Positions 45,267-53,273 of a stretch of 64,000 nt of DNA are shown piece by piece; the first letter of the stretch is position 1; each line of letters starts with the position of its first letter. Location: NCBI GenBank assembly GCA_004298435.1, contig SCSF01000133.1, positions 1-64,000 of the forward strand. The letters run 5' to 3'. The translations under genes were made by a program, and so were the position numbers. Below the pieces are notes generated by a model. The model was given only the letters and a program-made list of their open reading frames with translations, was not told the DNA's origin and did not search any database. The stretch comes from Beijerinckiaceae bacterium. GTDB taxonomy: Bacteria > Pseudomonadota > Alphaproteobacteria > Rhizobiales > Beijerinckiaceae.

Positions 45267-45515
45267 TCATTCCACATCGAGCGGCGTGCTGCCGGTCGGT
45301 TTTCCATCCGCGCCGAGGGTGATTTTTTCGATCCTCTGTTCGGCGCTTTTCAATAGCGCCTCGCAACGCTTTTTGAGCGCTTCGCCGCGCGCGTAAATCG
45401 CAATCGACTCTTCGAGCGGCACCGCGCCTTTCTCCAGTTTATCGACCACCTCTTCGAGTTCTTTCAGCGCCTGTTCGAAGGGGAGGGTGGCAACATCGTC
45501 CGAGTCTGCTGTCAA
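45267..45515 (-). CDS. xseB: Exodeoxyribonuclease VII small subunit
   Basis: 82 residues. The helical hairpin core [40 protein letters not shown] and [12 protein letters not shown] is diagnostic. XseB binds the large subunit XseA to form the single-strand exonuclease VII; xseA is not in the window. TTG 45515 is the likely start, with AAGAGA upstream. In relatives xseB often sits near dxs; here it is about 16 kb away. Confidence 0.93.
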   Translation of the reverse strand: MTADSDDVATLPFEQALKELEEVVDKLEKGAVPLEESIAIYARGEALKKRCEALLKSAEQRIEKITLGADGKPTGSTPLDVE

Positions 45516-45590
45516 AGCGGGTCTCTTGGCTTCAAAGGGGGATGGAAACCTATATCACATGCCGGCAAGCTGGGGCTAATCAACCCTGGA

Positions 45591-46103
45591 TTATTGCAGC
45601 TCCAGCGCGAAGGGAATGCCTTCGGCGCAATCCTCGCCACGGCCGATCCTGTCGATCGCAGCGACCATACGGCCGCTGCGGCCAAGCATATCGTCTGCCA
45701 CGGCCACGAGCCTCGGATTGGGCGTGGCGGTCGGCGAAGACCGGCGGATCGTCTGCGCGATCTCGCTCTCGTCGCGCTGAGGGTTGAGCGCACATGCCGA
45801 AATGAATGCAGCCGCCGTCGAGCGGCTGACACCGGCGAAGCAATGAATCAGCAGCGGGTGCTCGCGGTCCCAGAGCCTCACGAAATCGAGGAGGCTTGCA
45901 ACGTGGTTGTCGGCGGCCAGGACATAACCTTCCATTTCATCCGCGATGTCGGAGACCGCGACGACGAGATGCCGCTCCGGCGCGATTCCCTCCGGCCGTT
46001 GAACGACGACGTCCTGATTCATCAGCGTGATGAGTGAACGTGCCCCGGTCGATGCCGCGATATCGGCAATCTTGAAAATCGAGCAGACGTGAATTCGTGA
46101 CAA
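45591..46103 (-). CDS. Tyrosine/dual-specificity phosphatase-like protein
   Basis: 170 residues. The catalytic loop is HCFAGVSRSTAAAF (HCxxGxxRS), preceded by a helix containing DREHPLLI. An N-terminal SIFKIADIAASTGARSLITL and SDIADEMEGY complete the small phosphatase fold found in an alphaproteobacterial family annotated as tyrosine phosphatase family protein. The general acid Asp of the usual WPD-like loop is probably in the SDIADE segment. TTG 46103 follows GAGGTCTGAACA and gives the family start MSRIHVCSI; the longer frame lacks support. Substrate unknown. Confidence 0.85.
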   Translation of the reverse strand: MSRIHVCSIFKIADIAASTGARSLITLMNQDVVVQRPEGIAPERHLVVAVSDIADEMEGYVLAADNHVASLLDFVRLWDREHPLLIHCFAGVSRSTAAAFISACALNPQRDESEIAQTIRRSSPTATPNPRLVAVADDMLGRSGRMVAAIDRIGRGEDCAEGIPFALELQ

Positions 46104-46234
46104 ATGTTCAGACCTCGCGCGCGGCAAGCCGCATTCCAACACAGAAAATCATAGACGTTTTATCCGCCCGCTTCATGGCCGAACATCGCGTCGCAGGCAA
46201 TGGTATTTGGTATTTCTGGAGTTGTCCCCTTGTC

Positions 46235-46858
46235 TTATGTAACGGACGGTGTGCTCAGCGCAGCAAGCTCGGCGAGAAAGCGATCCGCCGCGAGCCCCGG
46301 CGGCCAGGGCTCCCAGGGTGCGCCGCTATAGACGGGGACGAGCGGATCCTCCTTCAGCGGCTTGAAGGGGATGCGCAGCACGTTGCGCACTTCCGCCTCG
46401 GTCCAGCCAACCACATGCACAGCCTCGCTTGCCGCTGCGATCCGGTCGGCCTTCTTGTGCGGCGCGCGATCCTTCTCCGTCCAGGCGGGGAGGCCGTAGC
46501 GAAGTGCGATGACATTCGCGAGCCGCTCCGCCAGTTGCCGGTAGGCGTCGCCCAAAAAAGGCTTCAGCACGGAAATGCAATCGAAGCCGAGAAGGCCTTC
46601 GTCGGCGTCATGCAGAAGCTCGCGGAGATCGGCGCGCCTGTCGTGCGCCTCGGGAAAGGCGAGCCGGCGCAGTTGCAAAACGAGCAAAGAATGTTGCGCC
46701 ACCGACAGCGGCAGCGGCCAGGCGGAATGGCCGCCCCAGCGATAGGTGCGCGCGAGGCCGAGCGCGAGATCTTCATCATCCCAGTCGAAGGGTGTCGGGT
46801 TGAGTAGATCGAGCCGCTTGCCCGAAAGCAGTCTTACCCAGGCGCGTGCCTCGGCCAT
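46235..46858 (-). CDS. HD-domain phosphohydrolase
   Basis: 207 residues. SVAQHSLLVLQLRRL, followed by LRELLHDADEGLLGFDCIS, gives the H...HD arrangement of a metal-dependent HD hydrolase similar to YfbR-type nucleotidases. Conserved RTYRWGGHSAWPLPLSVAQH and EKDRAPHKKADRIAAASEA support a known alphaproteobacterial phosphohydrolase family. ATG 46858 shares one base with the tag stop (TGATG), so translation is coupled. Substrate unknown; nucleotide clean-up would fit the neighbouring repair gene. Confidence 0.85.
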   Translation of the reverse strand: MAEARAWVRLLSGKRLDLLNPTPFDWDDEDLALGLARTYRWGGHSAWPLPLSVAQHSLLVLQLRRLAFPEAHDRRADLRELLHDADEGLLGFDCISVLKPFLGDAYRQLAERLANVIALRYGLPAWTEKDRAPHKKADRIAAASEAVHVVGWTEAEVRNVLRIPFKPLKEDPLVPVYSGAPWEPWPPGLAADRFLAELAALSTPSVT

Positions 46859-47463
46859 CAGCGTAGCTTTTGCGCCAATGCGGCGCATTCCTTGTGGCGG
46901 TAGCAGGAAACGAGGTGATCGTTCACCATGCCGACGGCCTGGCAAAAGGCATAAACGATGGTGGGTCCGCAGAATTTGAAGCCGCGCTGCTTGAGGTCCT
47001 TGGACAGGCGGATCGACAAGGCGGTTTCCGCCGGAATCTCGCCATGTGCGCGAAACCTGTTTTGCTGCGGCACACCATCGACGAAGCCCCAGATGTAATT
47101 CGCGAACCCCTCGTGCTCCATGATGTCGAGGTACGCGCGCGCCGAAACCACGGAAGCATCGATCTTGGCGCGGTTGCGGATGATGCCCTGATCCTGCATC
47201 AGCGCCGACAATTTGGCTTCATTGAAGCGCGCGATCTTTGCCGGTTCGAACCCGTTGAAAGCGCTGCGAAAGGCTTCGCGTTTGCGCAGAATGGTGATCC
47301 AGGAAAGACCCGCCTGAAAGCCATCGAGGATCAGCTTCTCGAACAGCGCACGGTCATCCCATTCGGGGACGCCCCATTCCTCGTCGTGATAGGCGACGTA
47401 AAGCGGATCTTCGCCGGGCCATGCGCAGCGAGTCTTTTTGTCGAGGGCGGAGGCGGTGGTCAT
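46858..47463 (-). CDS. tag: DNA-3-methyladenine glycosylase I
   Basis: 201 residues. The family start RCAWPGEDPLYVAYHDEEWG holds the first zinc ligand Cys and the conserved HDEEWG. Further motifs are LFEKLILDGFQAGLSWITIL, RNRAKIDASVVSARAYL, and near the C-terminus FKFCGPTIVYAFCQAVGMVN with the remaining conserved residues. It excises 3-methyladenine from alkylated DNA. ATG 47463. It forms a two-gene unit with the HD hydrolase. Confidence 0.95.
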   Translation of the reverse strand: MTTASALDKKTRCAWPGEDPLYVAYHDEEWGVPEWDDRALFEKLILDGFQAGLSWITILRKREAFRSAFNGFEPAKIARFNEAKLSALMQDQGIIRNRAKIDASVVSARAYLDIMEHEGFANYIWGFVDGVPQQNRFRAHGEIPAETALSIRLSKDLKQRGFKFCGPTIVYAFCQAVGMVNDHLVSCYRHKECAALAQKLR

Positions 47464-47524
47464 CCCTAGGCGCGTAGCCTGATCGATCGGGGGAGTCCAG
47501 CCGATTGAGTGCGTGCCCGGCGGT

Positions 47525-47686
47525 CCCCTCTCCCCATAAGCGAAGCGATGGGGAGAGGGTTAGGGTGAGGGGCCGGGTGATTGGCTCCGACGATCAATCA
47601 ACGCGCACCATTTAGAGCCAACTGCCGCAGATTATTCCGACTCACTCAGCCCCTCACCTTACCTCTCCCCGCTCGCGGGGAGAGGA
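47525..47686. repeat. Inverted pair of CCCCTCTCCCC-type palindromic repeats
   Basis: Unit 1 (47525-47572) reads CCCCTCTCCCCATAAGCGAA...GGGGAGAGGGTTAGGGTGAGGGG. Unit 2 (47650-47686) is its reverse complement. Each is itself a hairpin (CTCCCC/GGGGAG). They flank 77 bases of unremarkable sequence between tag and ygfZ. Confidence 0.8.
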
Positions 47687-47718
47687 GCGGCAAGTGCTCG
47701 CGTAAAATGACGGAATGC

Positions 47719-48588
47719 CTACAGCAGCCTCTCCACGCCGGCCGCTGCCGCGACGAACTCCGGTGGAACATCGACATTGAGCGTAGCCTCGCCAGCCCTG
47801 AGCGGAACGCCGGCGGCTTGGGCCGCTTCGAGCCGATCGAGCCGCAGCGTCACGAGTCCTTCGGACCCGGAGATCGAGCCAATCGAACCAATCGCGATTT
47901 CGCCGTAAAGGATTTCGCTGCCAGGCGCTGGCGGCGGCCCGTCGAAATGCACTTTTACGATTCGCTTGCGGGCCGTTTTGCGAAAATGCACCCGCGAGAC
48001 GACTTCCTGGCCGACATAGCAGCCCTTTTTGAAGTCAACTCCGTGCAAGGCATCAAAATTTGCTTCGTGAACGAACGTATCGCCATAGATAAAATCAACG
48101 CCGCCCTTTGGGACGGTCGCGGCGATACGGTGATTCTCGTAAGCCTGCTCATTCGCAGGAGCGAGCTTCGCCAGAACAGCATGCGGTGCGATGAGCCGAG
48201 AACCCAGCGCGTCGGCGCGTGGATCCTTGAACGTTATGCCTTCAGCCGCCTGCGGCGCTTCCTGCCCCCAGAAGGCGGCGACGCCGAGACTTTCCGAGAC
48301 ATCCTCGACGGTGATTTTGGCGCGCATTTTGTGGAAGTTGATGCGCTTGGCGAGATCGGCCGCCTGCGCCTTCACACAATCGAAGTAATAGCCTGAGCCT
48401 TCCGGCAGCGACACGATAAGAAAATCAAACAGCAATTTGCCCTGCGGCGACAACAACCCGGCATAGCGGGCCTCGCCCGGTTTCATATCGAGCATGTTGT
48501 TGGTGACGAGCTTCTGGAGAAAAGCCTCTGCTTCGCCCGTCACTTTGATGACGCCGCGATCGGTGAGAAGACTGGCACCCTTGTCCAT
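47719..48588 (-). CDS. ygfZ: YgfZ/IBA57-type folate-binding Fe-S cluster assembly protein
   Basis: 289 residues. The signature KKGCYVGQEVVSRVHFRKTA with its conserved Cys is unmistakable. The N-terminal GcvT-like fold starts LTDRGVIKVTGEAEAFLQKL, VTNNMLDMKPGEARYAGLLS, PQGKLLFDFLI. The family helps maturation of Fe-S enzymes in a tetrahydrofolate-dependent way. ATG 48588 follows AGGATGC; an upstream in-frame codon at 48624 is not needed. It is divergent from the dihydroorotase-like gene. Confidence 0.94.
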   Translation of the reverse strand: MDKGASLLTDRGVIKVTGEAEAFLQKLVTNNMLDMKPGEARYAGLLSPQGKLLFDFLIVSLPEGSGYYFDCVKAQAADLAKRINFHKMRAKITVEDVSESLGVAAFWGQEAPQAAEGITFKDPRADALGSRLIAPHAVLAKLAPANEQAYENHRIAATVPKGGVDFIYGDTFVHEANFDALHGVDFKKGCYVGQEVVSRVHFRKTARKRIVKVHFDGPPPAPGSEILYGEIAIGSIGSISGSEGLVTLRLDRLEAAQAAGVPLRAGEATLNVDVPPEFVAAAAGVERLL

Positions 48589-48814
48589 TGCGCATCCTGA
48601 CAGTTGATTTCTGAGGCAGGGCACGCCGCCCCTGACGCTGATGCCTATCTAAGCCGTTCCCGCAGGCAAACAAGCCAGACGAAATGGCACGCTGAAGACC
48701 TGCCAACGGGCAGACAAGACGTGCTAAAGACAGGGCTGAAGCGCTGTGGCATTCCCGAGTGCCGCGATTTGCATGTTGGAGCGGTCCGCCGGCTGGCGGC
48801 AAAGCGGGGGAATT

Positions 48815-50140
48815 ATGCCGCAAACATTTGATCTCATTATAAAAAATTCGACCGTCGTCAATCAGGATGGGATCGGCCGGCGGGACATCGCCGTCACAGC
48901 CGGAAAGATCGCAGCGATCGGTGATCTCGGCTCCGCCTCGGCAGGAGAGGTGCTGGATGCGACCGGCCTGCATGTTCTGCCCGGCGTGATCGACAGCCAG
49001 GTTCATTTCCGCGAGCCCGGTTTTCCGCACAAGGAGGACCTCGAGTCAGGCTCCCGCGCCGCTGTGATGGGCGGTGTCACGGCTGTCTTCGAGATGCCGA
49101 ACACAAATCCGTTGACGACGGGCGCGTCCGAGCTTGCCGACAAGGTCGCTCGCGGCCTGCATCGCATGCATTGCGACTTCGCTTTCTGGGTCGGTGGCAC
49201 GCATGAGAACGCCAATGATGTTCCCGAGCTTGAGCGCCTGCCGGGTGCGGCGGGCATCAAGGTCTTCATGGGCTCTTCGACCGGCACGCTGCTTGTCGAG
49301 GACGATCCCGGCATTGCCGCCATTCTGGCCAAGACGCGCCGCCGCGCCGCGTTTCATTCGGAAGACGAATATCGGCTGAACGAGCGTAAGGCGGTACGCG
49401 TCGAAGGCGATCCGTCCTCGCATCCGATATGGCGCGACGAGGCGAGCGCGCTCATTTCAACGCAAAGGCTGTTGCGCATCGCACGCGAGAAGCACGCTGC
49501 GGTCCATGTGCTGCATGTTTCGACGGCGGAGGAGATCGAACTCCTTGCTGCGAACAAGGATCTCGCCAGCGTCGAGGCCACGCCGCAACATCTGACATTC
49601 AGCGCCGACGATTATGCGCGGCTCGGCACCCGATTGCAGATGAATCCGCCAGTGCGCGCGGCGCGCCACCGCGAGCGCATCTGGCAGGCGCTCAATGAAG
49701 GCATCGTCGATGTGCTCGGTTCCGATCATGCGCCGCATACGCTGGAAGAAAAGGCGAAGCCTTATCCGCAAAGCCCGTCCGGCATGCCCGGCGTGCAGAC
49801 GCTGCTTCCCATCATGCTCGATTATGTGAATGCAGGCCGTCTCTCGCTGCTGCGGCTTGTCGATCTGACGAGCGCCGGCCCGTTGAGGCTCTTCGGCATT
49901 GCCGGAAAGGGACGGATCGCTGTCGGTTATGACGCCGATCTCACCATCGTCGATCTGAAGAAAGTCGTGACGATGAGTGATGCGGACATGGCCTCGCGCG
50001 TCCGCTGGACGCCTTATGACGGCATGAAGATCACCGGCTGGCCGGTCGGCACCATCATCCGCGGCCAACGCGTCATGTGGGAGAACGAGCTGGTCGCCCC
50101 ATCGCTTGGCGAGCCGGTGCGCTTCGTCCAGGGTTTGTGA
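48815..50140 (+). CDS. Dihydroorotase-like amidohydrolase with a Gln in the HxH metal motif
   Basis: 441 residues. The cyclic amidohydrolase pattern is clear: LPGVIDSQVHFREPGFPHKE, GGVTAVFEMPNTNPLTT, GIKVFMGSSTG with the Lys that is carboxylated in relatives, AAFHSEDEYR, VHVLHVSTAEEI, and VLGSDHAPHTLEEK with the catalytic Asp. The first His of the HxH motif is Gln (QVH). I recall the same change in other alphaproteobacterial members, so it marks a subgroup of type I dihydroorotase/allantoinase-like enzymes; dihydroorotate as substrate is likely, not proven. ATG 48815 follows GCGGGGG. Confidence 0.88.
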   Translation: MPQTFDLIIKNSTVVNQDGIGRRDIAVTAGKIAAIGDLGSASAGEVLDATGLHVLPGVIDSQVHFREPGFPHKEDLESGSRAAVMGGVTAVFEMPNTNPLTTGASELADKVARGLHRMHCDFAFWVGGTHENANDVPELERLPGAAGIKVFMGSSTGTLLVEDDPGIAAILAKTRRRAAFHSEDEYRLNERKAVRVEGDPSSHPIWRDEASALISTQRLLRIAREKHAAVHVLHVSTAEEIELLAANKDLASVEATPQHLTFSADDYARLGTRLQMNPPVRAARHRERIWQALNEGIVDVLGSDHAPHTLEEKAKPYPQSPSGMPGVQTLLPIMLDYVNAGRLSLLRLVDLTSAGPLRLFGIAGKGRIAVGYDADLTIVDLKKVVTMSDADMASRVRWTPYDGMKITGWPVGTIIRGQRVMWENELVAPSLGEPVRFVQGL

Positions 50141-50273
50141 GTCAGCTCTATTTACATTCATTTGATTTCGACAAGTGCCAAGGTGCGCCAAGGCGGAGTC
50201 CCTGGACCCGCAGCAGCCAGATTGCAGTGGGATTATCCGAGAGTATTCAGAGATACTAACCAAGCGTGCCGCT

Positions 50274-50726
50274 ATGACATGTCTGAACCAACGGCGAAGT
50301 AAGGAAGCCATAGGTGCTTTTGTCGATATAGTGAGCTTTGCCAATTCCGCTGGCGAGGATGATACGAAATTTAGGCTAAAGGTATTTTATGTGCATTCTT
50401 TATTCGCAGATTTGTGGCTCTTGATGGGGACTTATCTCATAGGCGTTTGGGCCGCCGCAAGAGTACTGTTATTTTTATTGATTATATTATCAGTTGCCGG
50501 GCTGATTGGTGGGCGTTCTAAAAGCTCACTCTTGATTCAAGCGGTGCCGATTTATGGTATAATCGTTTGTGAATCCTTAGTTTTTATTATGTTTATCAGC
50601 AGTACTTACTTGGCGCTCCGAGAGGTTGGTATGGGAATTTTTCTGTTTCTGTCGGGTTTATTGATTTCCGGGGCAGTTTGGCGTATCGCCGCAAGTGTAA
50701 ATCTAGTCAAACAATCGTCAATGTAG
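50274..50726 (+). CDS. Uncharacterised membrane protein in an AT-rich segment
   Basis: 150 residues from ATG 50274 (a longer frame from GTG 50175 is possible). A soluble leader of about 45 residues precedes four probable membrane spans (LFADLWLLMGTYLIGVWAAA; RVLLFLLIILSVAGLIGG; AVPIYGIIVCESLVFIMFIS; MGIFLFLSGLLISGAVWRI). Base composition is far more AT-rich than the flanks, and codons such as TTA, ATA and AGA are frequent, suggesting recent transfer. A REP-like element lies directly after the stop. No family is recognised. Confidence 0.6.
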   Translation: MTCLNQRRSKEAIGAFVDIVSFANSAGEDDTKFRLKVFYVHSLFADLWLLMGTYLIGVWAAARVLLFLLIILSVAGLIGGRSKSSLLIQAVPIYGIIVCESLVFIMFISSTYLALREVGMGIFLFLSGLLISGAVWRIAASVNLVKQSSM

Positions 50727-50751
50727 AGCGATTTAAAATTGCTGTCGGTCT

Positions 50752-50803
50752 AACGCGTTTTCTTCAGGCGAACGGCAAACCACTTCGCCTGAAAACGCTG
50801 TCA
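50752..50803 (-). repeat. REP-like intergenic repeat copy with perfect inner hairpin
   Basis: AACGCGTTTTCTTCAGGCGA, ACGGCAAACCACTTCGCCTG and AAAACGCTGTCA. TTCAGGCGAA pairs with TTCGCCTGAA. It marks the right border of the AT-rich gene. Confidence 0.65.
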
Positions 50804-51286
50804 GCTCGGCCCGTAGCGATGTGCGACATCATGCGCGATCTGGCGCGATTCGGTCAGGAAGCGGCCGATGATCGCCCGCGCGTTTGCCGTGCAGAGACGA
50901 TAGGTGAGCGCATAGCCCTGAAAGCCCCGGTTGAAGGCGCCTGCAAGACGCTCTTTCCGTAAAGGCGTCTTGGCTTCCGCAGCGAGAAGCGCCGCCATTT
51001 TCGCGCGCCAGACATCGCCCTGATGATGGTCGCAGAGGTCTTGTAGATAGGCGAGCGCGCCGAGCATTTCCGAAAGCCGCAGCAACTGCGGCTCATAGGG
51101 CGGCGCTGCGGTATCGGGCGGCGGTTCGGCGGGCTTCGCGTCAGTTGCCGGCGGCTTGTCGGCTTTCGCAGCCGTCGCCGGGTGGTGCGCTGTTGCGGTT
51201 GCGGCAAAGACTGGCGCCGAACTCATGCAGGCAATCATAGCCGCGGCAAGCATCCGTATGAAGCGACGCGAGCCGGTGCTGTTCAT
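50801..51286 (-). CDS. TIGR02301 family secreted protein
   Basis: 161 residues. A signal peptide (FIRMLAAAMIACMSSAPVFA, cut after FAA) leads to a Pro/Ala/Lys-rich linker and a conserved domain: LRLSEMLGALAYLQDLCDHH, VWRAKMAALLAAEAKTPLRK, ERLAGAFNRGFQGYALTYRL, CTANARAIIGRFLTESRQIA. The paired cysteines (in LCD and LCT) are conserved in this alphaproteobacterial family. Periplasmic, function unknown. ATG 51286 overlaps the stop of the NUDIX gene by four bases (ATGA), so the two are coupled. Confidence 0.9.
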   Translation of the reverse strand: MNSTGSRRFIRMLAAAMIACMSSAPVFAATATAHHPATAAKADKPPATDAKPAEPPPDTAAPPYEPQLLRLSEMLGALAYLQDLCDHHQGDVWRAKMAALLAAEAKTPLRKERLAGAFNRGFQGYALTYRLCTANARAIIGRFLTESRQIAHDVAHRYGPS

Positions 51287-51741
51287 GCGAGGCTTTCCCG
51301 CGCGAATATTCTGCTGGCCGCCTCGACGACGGGGATGAGGCCCGGCGTTGTCGGCAGATGTTTGAGATCCTGCGGCGCGACCCACCTGACCTCGCCGGCC
51401 TCCGGGCCTGGGCGAGGTTCGCCCGACAGCCATTCGCCGACGAAGGATGCGATCACGAAATGGCGTGAATATTTTGAATATTGCAACGCGCTGTCCCAGC
51501 TCACCGTCTCGACATGCTGATTGAAGGCGATGACGCGGGCGGTGACGCCGACTTCTTCATAGAGTTCGCGCAACGCCGCTTCCTCCAGCGTTTCGCCGGC
51601 TTCGAGATGACCGCCGGGAAGCGAATATATGCCGACAAAGGGCGGCTTCATGCGGGTTGCGACAAGCACGAGCCCTTTGCGGAAAACCGCGAGGCTGACG
51701 CCTATGGCTGGGCGGGAGGCAGGAGAGGGTTCAAGCATCAT
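51283..51741 (-). CDS. NUDIX hydrolase
   Basis: 152 residues with the Nudix box GGHLEAGETLEEAALRELYE, then EVG, matching GX5EX7REUXEEXGU. The start IGVSLAVFRKGLVLVATRMK and the tail GEVRWVAPQDLKHLPTTPGL fit ADP-ribose pyrophosphatase/NUDT-like sanitising enzymes. Substrate is not determined. ATG 51741 or the adjacent ATG 51738; the ribosome binding site is weak. It ends inside the start of the TIGR02301 gene, a pairing I have seen in other Hyphomicrobiales. Confidence 0.92.
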   Translation of the reverse strand: MMLEPSPASRPAIGVSLAVFRKGLVLVATRMKPPFVGIYSLPGGHLEAGETLEEAALRELYEEVGVTARVIAFNQHVETVSWDSALQYSKYSRHFVIASFVGEWLSGEPRPGPEAGEVRWVAPQDLKHLPTTPGLIPVVEAASRIFARESLA

Positions 51742-51779
51742 GGCAGGATGCGATCGTAACGCAGAAAAGGTGAGCGCGC

Positions 51780-52394
51780 TTATGGAAACAGGCGCTCTTT
51801 GTGCCAGGCTTCGCCCGGCGAGGCGCGATGAAACCTGATCCGGTCGTGCAGGCGGAACGGCCCGTCGGACCAGAATTCGATCACCAGCGGGCGGATTCGA
51901 TAGCCGATCCAATAGGACGGCCGGGGGACATCCGACAAGGCGTATTTCGCCGCATATTTGGCGACCGCCTTTTCCAGAGCAAAGCGGCTTTCGAGAGGGC
52001 GCGACTGGCGGCTGGCCCATGCGCCGATGCGGCTCTGCAAGGGGCGGCTGTGGAAATAGGCGTCCGCTGTTGCCGCATCCACCTCCTCGACAGGACCGCG
52101 GATGCGGACCTGACGCCGCAGGGATTTCCAATGAAAAACCGCTGCGGCGCGCATATTCGCTGCGAGTTCTATGCCCTTGTCGCTTTCGTTGTTGCTATAG
52201 AAGACAAACCCATCGACATCCGCGTCTTTCAATAGGACCATGCGGACGTTTGGCAGGCCGTCGGCATCCACTGTCGCCAGCGCCATCGCGCTCGGGTCGT
52301 TTACCTCGCTTTTCTCAGCTTCGGCATACCAGGTGGAAAAAAGCGCGAAAGGCTCGTCAGCCTGGGTAAAGTCACGCGCGGTTAATTCATTCAA
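51780..52394 (-). CDS. pdxH: Pyridoxamine 5'-phosphate oxidase
   Basis: 204 residues. It oxidises pyridoxine/pyridoxamine 5'-phosphate to pyridoxal 5'-phosphate using FMN. The signatures are NAMALATV-like [65 protein letters not shown]-like [16 protein letters not shown], and the C-terminal [23 protein letters not shown] 52394, 9 bases after GGGGT, gives the family start [16 protein letters not shown]; no in-frame ATG is suitably placed. Divergent from the lipoprotein gene. Confidence 0.93.
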   Translation of the reverse strand: MNELTARDFTQADEPFALFSTWYAEAEKSEVNDPSAMALATVDADGLPNVRMVLLKDADVDGFVFYSNNESDKGIELAANMRAAAVFHWKSLRRQVRIRGPVEEVDAATADAYFHSRPLQSRIGAWASRQSRPLESRFALEKAVAKYAAKYALSDVPRPSYWIGYRIRPLVIEFWSDGPFRLHDRIRFHRASPGEAWHKERLFP

Positions 52395-52493
52395 TTTAAT
52401 ATACCCCGATGGCGATAGGATGGAGGTGCCCGGTTGCCAGACGCGAAAGACAAGGTGAGCTCCGCAGTTCACTCCTATATAGGGATTGGCGGC

Positions 52494-52931
52494 TTGTGGC
52501 GAAATCCGTCATGTGGGGGGCTCAAGCGCGCGCCGCTGCTCCTCTGCCTCGCGCTGCTTGGCGGCTGCTCGGTATCCATGCCTATGGCGTCGCTCATGCC
52601 GGCCCATCACGATGATGAAACCGGCTCCATCCCGAATTTCCAACTGGCTGGCTGGCTCGATGATGCGGACTGGCAGCGCGCCAAGCCCGCTTTCGACAAG
52701 GCGCTTGCGGAAACGAACGTTTCGGCGGTGAGTTGGGCCAACCCCGACTCCGGCGCAAAAGGAAACTTCAAGGCTGTCGGCCAGGCTTTCGCGGGGACCG
52801 CCGGCATGTGCCGGGGCTTCCATGCCACCCTTGTCGAGCCTGCGGCCAACAAGGCGCTTGAAGGGACCGCCTGCTCCGACAAGACTGGCAACTGGCAGGT
52901 CACGGACGTCAAGCCGGTCAGGCAGGGCTGA
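52494..52931 (+). CDS. RT0821/Lpp0805-type surface lipoprotein
   Basis: 145 residues from TTG 52494, which gives a 25-residue lipoprotein signal ending in LLGGC. In-frame GTG 52455 would add 13 residues. The mature part ([79 protein letters not shown]) matches the alphaproteobacterial RT0821/Lpp0805 surface-antigen domain family. Function unknown; probably an outer membrane-associated lipoprotein. The cobalamin riboswitch begins about 50 bases after its stop. Confidence 0.85.
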   Translation: MWRNPSCGGLKRAPLLLCLALLGGCSVSMPMASLMPAHHDDETGSIPNFQLAGWLDDADWQRAKPAFDKALAETNVSAVSWANPDSGAKGNFKAVGQAFAGTAGMCRGFHATLVEPAANKALEGTACSDKTGNWQVTDVKPVRQG

Positions 52932-52984
52932 AATTCCTGCGGGAGCTTCGCCGTTGACTCCGCTTGGCCGGATCATTAGCACTG

Positions 52985-53160
52985 GGTGGGACGGTTCCCT
53001 TCGGGGATCAATAGGGAACATGGTGAGGCTTCGGCCGATGCCATGGCTGCCCCCGCAACTGTAAGCGGCGAGCCGCGCGCCATTAACGCCACTGGGCAAC
53101 CGGGAAGGCGGCGCAAGGCAGAGACCCGTGAGCCAGGAGACCTGCCGTCAGCCGTGGTCA
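52985..53160 (+). promoter_or_regulatory. Cobalamin (B12) riboswitch
   Basis: All hallmark segments occur in order: GGTTCCC with GATCAATAGGGAA, GGTGAGG, GCCATGGCTGCCCCCGCAAC, TGTAAGCGG, CACTGGGCAACCGGGAAGGC, GACCCGTGAGCCAGGAGACC and TGCCGTC (the B12 box, near 53132-53149). It lies 110 bases upstream of btuB on the same strand. Adenosylcobalamin binding normally shuts expression, by terminating transcription or hiding the ribosome binding site. Confidence 0.96.
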
Positions 53161-53273
53161 CACGCGAACACATTGAGCGGGGTGCATCAATGGGGACGGA
53201 TGCTTAGGCTGAAAAATTAGTCTGAGCCTTCTGCTTTGGTTCGCAGTGACGTGTCACGTTGCTGCGAGGCCTT

